A stretch of DNA of 63,569 nucleotides from DSBN01 sp041686355. Its GTDB lineage: Bacteria; Spirochaetota; Spirochaetia; DSM-16054; Sediminispirochaetaceae. Below, piece after piece: positions 51,196 through 59,749 of this stretch. The position numbers were made by a program, and so were the translations under genes. Every line of letters begins with the position of its first letter. Within the stretch, counting starts at the first letter, position 1. The notes under the pieces are model-generated. The model was not told the origin of the DNA, searched no databases, and saw only the letters and a program-made list of their open reading frames with translations. The stretch lies in NCBI GenBank assembly GCA_041686355.1, contig JAWLDZ010000008.1, positions 1-63,569 of the forward strand. The letters are read 5' to 3'.

Positions 51196-52512
51196 TTAGT
51201 GTTTCCTTAATATCTCAAGTGGTTTAATCTTCCCCGCTCTCCGGGCCGGAAAATAGGCAGCCAGGGTAGACGCTAACATTGCTCCAGCCCCAGTCAAAAA
51301 GATTTCGAAAAATTCCAAACGGATCGGGATAGTTTCTAAATAAAAGGATTCATCAAAGACCTTAATATTTTCATTAGCCGCATCTCGAATTGGAGAAAAG
51401 AGCAGTTCAAACCCGCTGTACATAAAATTCAAAGAGCGCTCCAGTCCTGAGAGTAAGCTGTTTATATGTACCGCCGCCATCAGGCCAATCGAAACTCCTA
51501 CCAAAGTAGCTGCAGTGCCGATCCATATACCAGTGTACAAAAACGATTTTGTAATGGTATGGGGTCTTACTCCGACACTTTTGAGCATAGCAATTTCCGG
51601 CTCTTTTTCTATAACCAACATTATCATAGAAGAGGAAATATTTACAGTGGCGACTAGTACAATCAGGGCCATCACAAAAATCAATAGGTTCCGGGTAGTA
51701 CGGAAGCTGTCAAGCATTGGCCGTTCAAGACTATACCATGTATATACATACCAGTCGTTTGATAATTCCTGCAGCAGTGTCTGCGCTACTTTCTCAGCCT
51801 CTTGATAGGGCTTTTCCAGCTTCACTCCGATTATGTGACTGCCCGGCTCATTGAACAGTATTTTACCGCTGTGGAGGGGTATATACATACTCAACGCATC
51901 CAATTCATAGTAGCCGGTTGAAAAAATTCCTCGAACTGTAAAGAAAGTCGGTCTTAAAATAGGAGCCCTTCCGGGAACTGACTTTGCGGTCAATAATCGA
52001 ATTCTATCTCCTACAGAAACCTCTAGTTTCTCTGCTACCTGAGAACTCAGCATCGCATCCTGCTTGGAATCCAACTGAAATTTGCCGGCATCAATGCTCA
52101 AAAACTCCGAAATGCCCTCGTCAGCGGTATAGTAATTCTGGGGAAGTGCGCGCACCGATACCCCCGTCTTTCCCTGGGGGGAATATACCAGCCCTTCTCC
52201 AAAAACTGTTGGAAATGCAATGCGGACCCCCTCAGCCGCAGCAACGGTTTCTAGTGCAGCGGAACGCTCTTCTTCTTCTAAGGAAGAGTAAGTTTTTACC
52301 TGCAAATGATATGAGCCTATTTCTATAAATCTTCTAGTAATACCCTCAATTAGGCCGCCTGAAACCTGAATAACGGTTATTAAAGGTACCAGGGATAAAC
52401 CGATTCCAAGAATGGCGCCAATCAGGTGTTTACTTGTTTTACTGCTTGTACCGGCCGACCGGGCTCCAAATAAAATTTTAAACCCCAAATATGCCGGTGC
52501 TGATTCTCTCAT
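51196..52512 (-). CDS. LolC/LolE-type lipoprotein-releasing permease (second)
   Basis: The 438-residue protein has the FtsX/MacB-type permease layout: one N-terminal membrane helix (about residues 28-52), a ~220-residue periplasmic domain and three C-terminal helices. Its N-terminal motif (AYLGFKILF...SKHLIGAILGIGLSLVPLI) and the ending PARRAGKIKPLEILRKH are typical of LolC/LolE. It overlaps the ATPase gene by 4 bp. With the other permease it should form a heteromeric LolCDE complex that extracts lipoproteins from the inner membrane. Confidence 0.85.
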   Translation of the reverse strand: MRESAPAYLGFKILFGARSAGTSSKTSKHLIGAILGIGLSLVPLITVIQVSGGLIEGITRRFIEIGSYHLQVKTYSSLEEEERSAALETVAAAEGVRIAFPTVFGEGLVYSPQGKTGVSVRALPQNYYTADEGISEFLSIDAGKFQLDSKQDAMLSSQVAEKLEVSVGDRIRLLTAKSVPGRAPILRPTFFTVRGIFSTGYYELDALSMYIPLHSGKILFNEPGSHIIGVKLEKPYQEAEKVAQTLLQELSNDWYVYTWYSLERPMLDSFRTTRNLLIFVMALIVLVATVNISSSMIMLVIEKEPEIAMLKSVGVRPHTITKSFLYTGIWIGTAATLVGVSIGLMAAVHINSLLSGLERSLNFMYSGFELLFSPIRDAANENIKVFDESFYLETIPIRLEFFEIFLTGAGAMLASTLAAYFPARRAGKIKPLEILRKH

Positions 52513-53177
52513 TGCTCCTCCAAGCGGCCTTCACGCAGGTGATAATGAATATCCGTTTTTGCGCTCAAGGACATATCATGGGTTACCACTACCAAAGTAG
52601 TATGATACTGTTCAGCCAACTCAAACAACAGATCCGCAACTACCTTTGAATGCCGCTCATCGAGGTTACCCGTCGGTTCGTCCGCCAACACGAGCTTTGG
52701 AGAATTGATGAGGGCCCTGGCAACCGCCACCCTTTGCCGCTCACCCCCTGAGAGTTTAGATGGGTGAAAATCTTTACGCTTTTCCAGTCCCACCTGGTCT
52801 AGCAAATGATCGGCCCGTTCCAGGGCGCGCTGCCGTCTTTCACCGCCCATAAATGCCGGCAGCATTACATTTTCGCGGGCATTGAAATCCTTCATCAGAT
52901 AGTGAAATTGAAAAATGAAGCCGACGTGGCGATTGCGATAAGTGCTCAGTTTCTCTTCACTGGCCGTTTCTATGTGCAGCCCCTCAACTATTATCGATCC
53001 ATAACTGGGATAGTCCAATCCGCCTATCAAGTTCAGAAGTGTGCTCTTTCCGCTCCCACTTTCACCAGTAATGACCACAGTTCTTCCCTTTTCAAGGGTC
53101 ATGGATATACTGTGTAAAATGTGCAGCTCTTCTGGGCCGTTTTTGTATAATTTTCCGACACTATCTACTACTACCAT
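52509..53177 (-). CDS. lolD: LolD-type lipoprotein-releasing ATPase
   Basis: The 222-residue ATPase has Walker A (GESGSGKSTLL), Q-loop QFHYLMKDFNARENVMLP, signature LSGGERQRVAVARAL, Walker B (LVLADEPTGNLD) and the switch His (VTHD). The FQFHYLMKDFNAREN stretch is LolD-like. It sits between the two permease genes, 4 bp from one and overlapping the other by 4 bp. Confidence 0.92.
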   Translation of the reverse strand: MVVVDSVGKLYKNGPEELHILHSISMTLEKGRTVVITGESGSGKSTLLNLIGGLDYPSYGSIIVEGLHIETASEEKLSTYRNRHVGFIFQFHYLMKDFNARENVMLPAFMGGERRQRALERADHLLDQVGLEKRKDFHPSKLSGGERQRVAVARALINSPKLVLADEPTGNLDERHSKVVADLLFELAEQYHTTLVVVTHDMSLSAKTDIHYHLREGRLEEQ

Positions 53178-53181
53178 GTTC

Positions 53182-54495
53182 CTACTCGTTTCTTAAGATT
53201 TCAGCGGGTCTAAACTCGGAAATACGTTTTGAGGCGGCGTAAGCCGCAATAACGGATGCCCCGGCGGCAAATAGCACGATTATCATCACATCGGTGTATA
53301 AGATGCGCACCGGTACCTCCTGCATATAGAAGGTTGCTGTAGAGAAAATCTCAACACTTCCATCCCCCCCCATCGGTACCAGGAAAAAGTGTATGAAATC
53401 AAGTATCCCATTCAGTAAAAGTTCTATTGTCGAGAATACTTCATTTATATGCAGGCTAATCGCCATACCAAGCATAGTTCCGCCGACAGCTCCGAGTATT
53501 CCGATCAATGCACCTTCCACCAAGAAAATATACCGCACCGAAATATTCGAAGAACCGACGGCTCTGAGTATACCAATCTCTTCCCGCTTCTCCATCACCG
53601 ACCGCTCCAGGGAGTTCTTTATGTTCACCGCCACCACAACAAAGATGAGCCCGAGTACTATCATCATTGTCAGTTTTTCCACTCGCAGGGCACCAAAAAA
53701 TGAGCGGTTGTACTCCCGCCAGGACTTCAACTGCACCGATTCCTCAATTGGTCTTACCCGATCCTTCAGCTGTTGCAGGGTCTGCCGATCCTGATAGCGA
53801 CTGTTCAGCTTTATCCCAATTGTAGGTTCAGAATTACCTGCATCAATCTGGTCAACATATTGATAATCTATAAAACAGAAGGCTGAGTCGTACTGGTAAT
53901 AGCCGCTTTCAAAAATTCCGGTAACCCTAAAAGCTGTCTGCTGCGGGTTAAGATTGGAAAAGGAGCTTCCGGTCATGCTGATCATATGCACTGTATCACC
54001 GAGTCCAACACCGAGAATAGTAGCCAGTTGTCGCCCAATTACTACTCCAGGTTCAGAGTCCACGTGAAGGGCAAACTCTCCATGCAGCAGGTTGAGTTGT
54101 TCCATCAATCCCCGGTCCCCTAATGCCTGTTCTTCAGGTATCCCCCGTACCAAACTGGATTGGTAGTCGGAAAACTCACCTTGAACCAGGGTTTGTGAAT
54201 CGATGAACGTTGAGTAGCTTCGCACCCTTTCCAACTGCTCTAGCTCGTCTATTACCTGCTGTACCTGCTCTTCATTTGAAAAATCGCCGGTGATTCGCAG
54301 GTGGTAAGAATTAATTTCCAGGATATCTTCAATAAACCCCAGCTGGAGACCATTCATTACACTCAATACCGCTATCAGGGCTGTAACTCCTACTGAAATA
54401 CCGAGGATCGAGAGAAAAGAGGGGGTGATCACCCGTCCGTTCCGGCGGGATTGGATATAACGCTTACCGATGTACACGATCCATCTATAGTTCAT
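53182..54495 (-). CDS. LolC/LolE-type lipoprotein-releasing permease (first)
   Basis: The 437-residue protein has the same layout as the partner encoded at 51196: an N-terminal helix (about residues 24-48), a periplasmic domain and three C-terminal helices. It shows the typical opening YIGKRYIQSRRNGRVITPSFLSILGISVGVTALI and ends in RISEFRPAEILRNE. The two permeases are clearly different paralogues, as in proteobacterial LolC and LolE. It follows the secreted repeat protein after 14 bp. Confidence 0.87.
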   Translation of the reverse strand: MNYRWIVYIGKRYIQSRRNGRVITPSFLSILGISVGVTALIAVLSVMNGLQLGFIEDILEINSYHLRITGDFSNEEQVQQVIDELEQLERVRSYSTFIDSQTLVQGEFSDYQSSLVRGIPEEQALGDRGLMEQLNLLHGEFALHVDSEPGVVIGRQLATILGVGLGDTVHMISMTGSSFSNLNPQQTAFRVTGIFESGYYQYDSAFCFIDYQYVDQIDAGNSEPTIGIKLNSRYQDRQTLQQLKDRVRPIEESVQLKSWREYNRSFFGALRVEKLTMMIVLGLIFVVVAVNIKNSLERSVMEKREEIGILRAVGSSNISVRYIFLVEGALIGILGAVGGTMLGMAISLHINEVFSTIELLLNGILDFIHFFLVPMGGDGSVEIFSTATFYMQEVPVRILYTDVMIIVLFAAGASVIAAYAASKRISEFRPAEILRNE

Positions 54496-54509
54496 CTAAA
54501 GCTTATCCT

Positions 54510-55577
54510 TTATTGATTATCCTGGAGTAATGAACTTCTTTTTACCATTTCTTCGCCCCTATACTCGACTCTGGCAAGGGCTTCCCCATTCCGGTACAGA
54601 ACTTCCGTCCTCCGCCCCGCTCCATGATAGAACACCTCTTTCTGTAACTTGCCATCCCTAAAGACCCTTTCATCCGGCTGCGAACCTTCGCCCGGAGTAT
54701 ACAAAACCCGCTCTTTCTTCTCCGGCCCCCTACGCTGTAATTCTGTAAGCCGGCCGTCTTGATACGTATATTCCTCACGAACCGTTCCTTCAGGGGTTTC
54801 GATACGGCTGTAGAGCTTCCGACCTTCATCACTAAAGACCGTATAGATATGTTTCTCCTGTTCAAAAAAATCTTCCTCTACCTCCCGTGTATCTTCCTTA
54901 CGTACGGCTTCTCTGCGGTAGCTTAAAGTCCCATCTCGGTATTTCTCCGTAACCTGCTGTACATTTTCCTCACGATTTAGATAAAAAAAGTAACTCGACC
55001 CATCTTCTGTGAAATGCCACTGGGTCTGTAACTTCTCCCCCCGGGACCCTGAGTAGATTCCTGCAATCCGCGGTTCATTCAAATTTTCGGCACGCAGCAC
55101 CTGTTGAAGAGCACCATCGGTTCCACGAATATATTCTTTGGTCCACTCTTTTTCATCCTGGATGACTCTCACACCCTTCAGCTGTCCCCTTTCCCATTCA
55201 TATACACGCCGTTCGACTGCTTCGGGTGTAATTATTCGTTCTTCACGCAGCCGGCCGGCCTGCTCAACGGTCTCCCCAATCAAATCCCCGTTCTCGTAGA
55301 AGCGCGCATATTTTAGATCATTCTTCCACTCGTATTCAGCCCGTTGATATTCTTTGCCGTCCTTATACAACAGCTCATCCACACGGGACTTATCTGAGTT
55401 CCGCCTCAAGACAAAGGTATGATCGTCCAACTGGCGGGGAGAGATTTCCTCTAGGGCCATTCCTAGGCTATTAGAACGGTAGTAACTAATATCCTGGGCA
55501 TTCGACGTCGCAGAGATAAGACCAAGACCGGGTAAGGTAAGCAACATAATGCAAATGTACTTCTGCCGACTACTCAT
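54510..55577 (-). CDS. Exported protein with short degenerate beta-repeats
   Basis: An N-terminal signal peptide (about residues 8-27, ending near NAQD) precedes ~325 charged residues. These contain repeated units of the kind 'Y..G.l.......Y' (for example YKDGKEYQRAEYEW, FENGDLIGETVE-like, YQDGRLTELQRR, FRDGKLQKEVFYHGAG). They resemble MORN/YwqK-type antitoxin-like repeats, which form extended beta-structures. It lies between ftsY (8-bp overlap) and the Lol genes, so it may be a periplasmic component of lipoprotein transport (inference). Its function is unknown. Confidence 0.7.
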   Translation of the reverse strand: MSSRQKYICIMLLTLPGLGLISATSNAQDISYYRSNSLGMALEEISPRQLDDHTFVLRRNSDKSRVDELLYKDGKEYQRAEYEWKNDLKYARFYENGDLIGETVEQAGRLREERIITPEAVERRVYEWERGQLKGVRVIQDEKEWTKEYIRGTDGALQQVLRAENLNEPRIAGIYSGSRGEKLQTQWHFTEDGSSYFFYLNREENVQQVTEKYRDGTLSYRREAVRKEDTREVEEDFFEQEKHIYTVFSDEGRKLYSRIETPEGTVREEYTYQDGRLTELQRRGPEKKERVLYTPGEGSQPDERVFRDGKLQKEVFYHGAGRRTEVLYRNGEALARVEYRGEEMVKRSSLLQDNQ

Positions 55578-56463
55578 TGGAAAGCAGTATATCTAAAAAA
55601 CGCTGTTTATTGAACGGTTCAATATCACCGTATCTCTCGCCTGTACCCATAAAATAAAAGGGTATCTGCAGTCGGCGGCAAATTGAAATTACTACCCCAC
55701 CCTTTGAGGCGGAATCATATTTTGCTAACACAGCACCGTCCAAACCAATCGCCTCATGGAACATTTCAGCTTGGCGGAGCCCATTTTGACCGGTAGTCGC
55801 ATCTATCACCAGCAACTTTTTGTACACTCCGTCACCCAGCCGGTTTTTAATTACTTTATCAATTTTCTGCAGTTCCCGCACAAGATTGGCCTTCGTGTGC
55901 ATTCTGCCGGCGGTATCCACCAGGATAAGCGGCACATTATTGGTTTGGGCGCTGCTGATTCCATCGTAGATTACTGCACCTGGATCTGCTCCCGGATTCT
56001 GCCGCACGACCCGAAACTTCAGCCGTTTTCCGTGCTCCTGCAGCTGGTCTATAGCTGCGGCGCGAAACGTATCAGCCGCAACCAACAGGCTTTCTACCTG
56101 CTGTTCGCTACGATAATAGTGGGCAAGTTTTGCCAAACTGGTTGTCTTGCCTACTCCATTCACTCCCATCAACAACAACAGAGTCGGACGTGCAGTATCC
56201 ACCGGCAACTGCTCTGCGAGCAGATAGCCCTCCAGTTTTTCTCTTATTAGTGCAGTGACATCTTCACTAGTTTTTACTTTATTAGAACGAACCGCTTTAC
56301 CAACCTCATCTACAATCTCCATAGCAGCTTGAGCTCCAATATCTCCTTCTATCAGCTGATCTTCCAGACTTTCAAGAAACTCCTCGGTCTCAACTGAGCG
56401 GTTAAATAGTGCCCGTAAGAACCCCTTTTTTTTCACCCTAAGTGTCTCCTTCAATATGTTCAA
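55570..56463 (-). CDS. ftsY: Signal recognition particle receptor FtsY
   Basis: FtsY binds SRP-ribosome complexes at the inner membrane in a GTP-dependent way. The 297-residue protein consists of the N and G domains only, without the long acidic A domain of E. coli FtsY. Motifs are G1 GVNGVGKTTSLAKLA (about residue 99), DTFRAAAIDQLQ, DTAGRMHTKANLVREL and the C-terminal GTGERYGDIEPF. It is followed by the exported repeat protein (8-bp overlap) and preceded 12 bp away by the PEGA gene. Confidence 0.95.
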   Translation of the reverse strand: MNILKETLRVKKKGFLRALFNRSVETEEFLESLEDQLIEGDIGAQAAMEIVDEVGKAVRSNKVKTSEDVTALIREKLEGYLLAEQLPVDTARPTLLLLMGVNGVGKTTSLAKLAHYYRSEQQVESLLVAADTFRAAAIDQLQEHGKRLKFRVVRQNPGADPGAVIYDGISSAQTNNVPLILVDTAGRMHTKANLVRELQKIDKVIKNRLGDGVYKKLLVIDATTGQNGLRQAEMFHEAIGLDGAVLAKYDSASKGGVVISICRRLQIPFYFMGTGERYGDIEPFNKQRFLDILLSNE

Positions 56464-56475
56464 GTGTATGGTTTA

Positions 56476-57951
56476 TCAATATTCTTGTGAGCTTTTAATA
56501 TACTGCCGCATGTGCAAAAACGTATCGGTCAACAGGATACCGTTTAACAGCATACTGCCAGCGTAGGCAGTGTACCATAAAGTAGATCGGGCGTGCAATC
56601 TTTGTAACTCATTAGGGCTCACTGATGGTTCAGTTAAAGCAGAGTTATAGGCATAGGCATATTCACTGCTCTGGCCATAACTAATTACGGTCAAGGGAAG
56701 GCTGATTAAAAAGGCGGCTAAGCCCTGATAAAATCTGTTTCTTGAGTTCTCAACCACCCCATCTATATCAACAGCTGTCGGATGAAGATGCGCCGTTAAC
56801 CCGTTAGACTCGCCCTCCATTACATACAATCTATCCGAATACCCTTCTTTGCTGATTCGTACACTTGCGGGAGGAACCTGTTCCTTGAGAAGCAAGGGGG
56901 TTCTGCCGACCTGCCTTGATCCTAAAAACACATCGGCTCCGGAGGGTTCACTTTTAATTAACCAGGTCTGGGGGTTCTCTTTTTCCAGCAGCACCGTGGT
57001 CTCTTCGGTACTTCCCGCGTCGGCATCAACGAGCATATTTTTAGTGAGGTATCCGGCTTCACGAACCTCGATCGTATGCAGCCCAGGTTCTAAATAGCGG
57101 ATAGTCCCGGTTTCATCAAGTTCAGCAACGGTTCCATCCACATACACCTCTGCGGTAACCGGTTCCACTTCCAAGGCAATATCCGCCCATTCCCGGCCAT
57201 AAAGAAAGCTTCGCAGGGCCCTTGTGATATCATTCACAAGTTTTTCACTTTCCCGGGGAAAAAAGGATTCCCTATAAATAATTGTACTCTGATTTGTTGC
57301 CCTTAAGTACGCCTTAACCTCTATATACAAAAGCTCTTCAAGGGGTTCGATGCGCCCCTGAATAAGGCAGTCGAGGTCCTGCTCCTCTGTCCAGAGCTTC
57401 AGCGGCAGTTGAGGAGGGTCATACAACTCTCCTTCCTGATTGTATTCTGAGAGAGCCACCCTTTGTTTTGACGGGACCTCCCATGCCGCAGCAGGTTTCG
57501 ACCTCAACTCTTGTATTTTTATCCGCTGAGCCTCAATTTCCCGATCGAGCTTTTTGAGGGGGTCATCGGACGCAGCACCTTCCTGCTCAATAAATACGTT
57601 AGCCCGTTCTGTGAGCAGACTATGCAGTTTTTTTTCTAACTGGATCAGCTCCTGCTGTTTAAGCTGTTCCCTGCTTCCGGTAATTTCCTCTTTAGCAAGA
57701 AAATGGGAGGGACAGCGTAGCACAGGCTGAAACAGCTCAAGCGGGATCGCATAGGTAAACCGTACGTTCTCGTCTAAGAGGCCCTCTCCCTTAAAGCGGG
57801 CAAGGCCAACTGACCAGTCTTTCTGGTCCCTCCCAAACTCTGAGTCCACCGCCGTCTGGGCATTCACAAGCTGCACGCTAAGAAAGATGCCGAGAACAAT
57901 ACTAGGAACTATAAAGAGCTTCCGCAGTAGAGCACTATCCAAATTATCCAT
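56476..57951 (-). CDS. PEGA-domain exported protein
   Basis: From the ATG at 57951 (overlapping the CheY stop) the ~491-residue protein has a signal peptide or anchor (about residues 10-32). The first half (about residues 35-260) contains a coiled coil. Two PEGA domains follow: one with AEVYVDGTVAELDE...GLHTIEVREAGY and one with SGADVFLGSRQVGRTPL...VRISKEGY. A C-terminal region has two hydrophobic stretches. PEGA domains are surface-layer-like carbohydrate- or protein-binding modules. The specific role is unknown. Confidence 0.8.
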   Translation of the reverse strand: MDNLDSALLRKLFIVPSIVLGIFLSVQLVNAQTAVDSEFGRDQKDWSVGLARFKGEGLLDENVRFTYAIPLELFQPVLRCPSHFLAKEEITGSREQLKQQELIQLEKKLHSLLTERANVFIEQEGAASDDPLKKLDREIEAQRIKIQELRSKPAAAWEVPSKQRVALSEYNQEGELYDPPQLPLKLWTEEQDLDCLIQGRIEPLEELLYIEVKAYLRATNQSTIIYRESFFPRESEKLVNDITRALRSFLYGREWADIALEVEPVTAEVYVDGTVAELDETGTIRYLEPGLHTIEVREAGYLTKNMLVDADAGSTEETTVLLEKENPQTWLIKSEPSGADVFLGSRQVGRTPLLLKEQVPPASVRISKEGYSDRLYVMEGESNGLTAHLHPTAVDIDGVVENSRNRFYQGLAAFLISLPLTVISYGQSSEYAYAYNSALTEPSVSPNELQRLHARSTLWYTAYAGSMLLNGILLTDTFLHMRQYIKSSQEY

Positions 57952-58318
57952 TACCACCAGCAGCTTTTTGAATAGCAGAAACAATTCGCTGAGTTTTAAA
58001 GGGCTTTACTATAAAATCGCGGGCCCCTAACTGTATTGCTTTCATGATATATCTCTGCTGACTCATTGAAGAGCACATAATTACAATCGCCCCGGGGTTA
58101 AAGGCCTTTATTCGGCGAAGAGCCTCGATGCCGTTCATAACCGGCATGGTGATGTCCATAATTACCATCTGAGGTCGGAGCTGAGTATACAGACGGACCG
58201 CTTCGCTTCCATTAGAGGCCTCTCCAATTATACTGATCCCCGCCTCTTCCAAGGCCTTTCGTATTATTCCCCGCATCATTCCGATATCATCAACTATCAG
58301 CACATTCGGAGCCATCAT
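57944..58318 (-). CDS. CheY-like single-domain response regulator
   Basis: The ~124-residue receiver has the acidic pair (IVDDIG), the phosphorylatable Asp (VIMDITMPVMNG), the switch Ser (IMCSS) and the Lys (IVKPF). It has no output domain, so it should act by protein contacts like CheY, possibly on the flagellar motor. The ATG at 58318 overlaps the prfB stop by 4 bp and is preceded by GGGAGAGG. The following ATG (58315) is equally near. No histidine kinase is adjacent. Confidence 0.88.
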   Translation of the reverse strand: MMAPNVLIVDDIGMMRGIIRKALEEAGISIIGEASNGSEAVRLYTQLRPQMVIMDITMPVMNGIEALRRIKAFNPGAIVIMCSSMSQQRYIMKAIQLGARDFIVKPFKTQRIVSAIQKAAGGNG

Positions 58319-59419
58319 CCCTCTCCCGTCATCCGCCATTTAAGATACGCTTCGATAAAACCACCGATTTCACCATCCATTACCGCCTGAACATTCCCAA
58401 CTTGGTAGTTGGTACGGTGATCCTTGACCATATTATAGGGATGAAATACATAAGATCGAATCTGATGTCCCCAGGCAATATCCTTTTTCTCCTGGGCATG
58501 TTTCTCATGTTCCTTATCCTGCTCTTCTTTATACAGCTCGTACAACCTGGACTTTAGAACTTTCATTGCCGTAGCTTTGTTTTTATGCTGGCTGCGCTCA
58601 TTTTGACACTGCACTACTATTCCCGTTTCCAAGTGGGTAAGCCTTACCGCGGAATCAGTTTTATTTACATGCTGTCCACCGGCTCCTGAAGCGCGGTATG
58701 TATCTACTCTGATATCATCAGGTTTAATGTCCACCTCAATATCATCATCAATCAACGGAGAACAGTGCACCGAAGCGAAGGAAGTGTGCCGACGTTTGCT
58801 CGAGTCGAAGGGGCTAATTCGTACCAGACGATGGATTCCGGACTCTCCATGCAAGTACCCATGTGCATATTTACCGCTGACTTGGATAGTCACAGACTTT
58901 ATTCCCCCCTCGGCTTCCAGCAAGTCGATCAACTCGTAGGACATGTTATTATTCTCACACCAACGGGTATACATTCGATACAACATATTCACCCAATCGC
59001 AGGCTTCCGTCCCCCCAGCTCCGGAGTGAATTGTAAGAAAGGCATCATTCTGATCGAATTTACCGGAAAACATTTCAAATATCTGAAGTTTGTCAACTTC
59101 AGTCTTTATTTGCTTTAGGTTTTTGTCAATCTCCGGTGCAAGTGAATCATCCCCCTCCTCATTGGCCAATGTATACAGCTCCTCAGTTTCTTCTATTTTC
59201 CGTTTTAGCTCTTTCCAGGGGTCTATTTTTGTATGCAGGTCATTAAGTTTATGAAGAACTTTTTCTGCCCTTTCACGGTCGTTCCAGAAATCGGGGTCTG
59301 CAGTCTGCCGCTCCAATGCCTTTATATCTTCTTCAGTTTTTTCCGGGTCAAAGACGCCTCCATGACTCTAATATCTGTGCCTTCAACTCGCTAATTGGTT
59401 TTTCAAAATCGGTTAGCAT
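58315..59419 (-). CDS. prfB: Peptide chain release factor 2, with programmed +1 frameshift
   Basis: RF2 recognises UAA and UGA. The main frame covers most of the protein, with the anticodon tripeptide SPF (RISPFDSSKRR) and the hydrolysis motif GAGGQHVNKTDS. The start is in a different frame: ATG at 59419 (AAGGAG 8 bases upstream) opens 23 codons ending CTT, then TGA and C. A +1 shift at CTT-TGA-C joins them as ...SWRRL-DPEKTEED... The full product is ~367 aa, normal for RF2. The gene lies next to the Cas2-like gene and overlaps CheY by 4 bp. Confidence 0.96.
59347..59361 (-). promoter_or_regulatory. RF2 autoregulatory frameshift site
   Basis: On the minus strand GGAGG, a 3-base spacer (CGT), then CTT-TGA-C reproduces the arrangement of the E. 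coli prfB site (AGGGGG-TAT-CTT-TGA-C). When RF2 is scarce, slow termination at the in-frame TGA (codon 24) lets ribosomes shift to +1 and make more RF2. Confidence 0.95.
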
Positions 59420-59432
59420 GGCTTTGTCTCCT

Positions 59433-59705
59433 TTATGCTTTTACTATTACCCGTTTCCATCGCTTATGCTCCAAGGTGGTTATCACCAGCGTGCCCTCTA
59501 GGGGGAATTGATACAGCCTCACTTTATCATAGTAGTCAGTTCTCCTGTCAATGTCTCGCTTAATTCGCGGCAAAAACTTCTCCTTCAGGCTGGTGGATTC
59601 CCATACCCCAGTTTGCACTGTAGTAAATCCGTACATCGTAAGCAAATCATCAAGTTCCGCTTCTCTTCCCTCACTTCCGGGTTCTAGTACAACTGAAACG
59701 AACAC
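59433..59705 (-). CDS. Small Cas2-like (ferredoxin-fold) protein beside prfB
   Basis: With a GTG start at 59705 (AGGGGG 7 bases upstream) the protein has 90 residues, the size of Cas2. It shows a first beta-strand (FVSVVLEPG), a helix (REAELDDLLTMYGF), a strand (TTVQTGVWES), a helix (LKEKFLPRIKRDID) and two strands (KVRLYQFPLE, LVITTLEHK). This is the order of the Cas2/VapD ferredoxin fold. There are no cas1 genes or repeats in the window, so a CRISPR role is unlikely. The nuclease Asp of Cas2 seems replaced by Glu. The gene ends 13 bp before the prfB start. Confidence 0.6.
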   Translation of the reverse strand: MFVSVVLEPGSEGREAELDDLLTMYGFTTVQTGVWESTSLKEKFLPRIKRDIDRRTDYYDKVRLYQFPLEGTLVITTLEHKRWKRVIVKA

Positions 59706-59749
59706 TATATAACCCCCTAATAAATTTTTGCTATTGCACATAGACAGGC

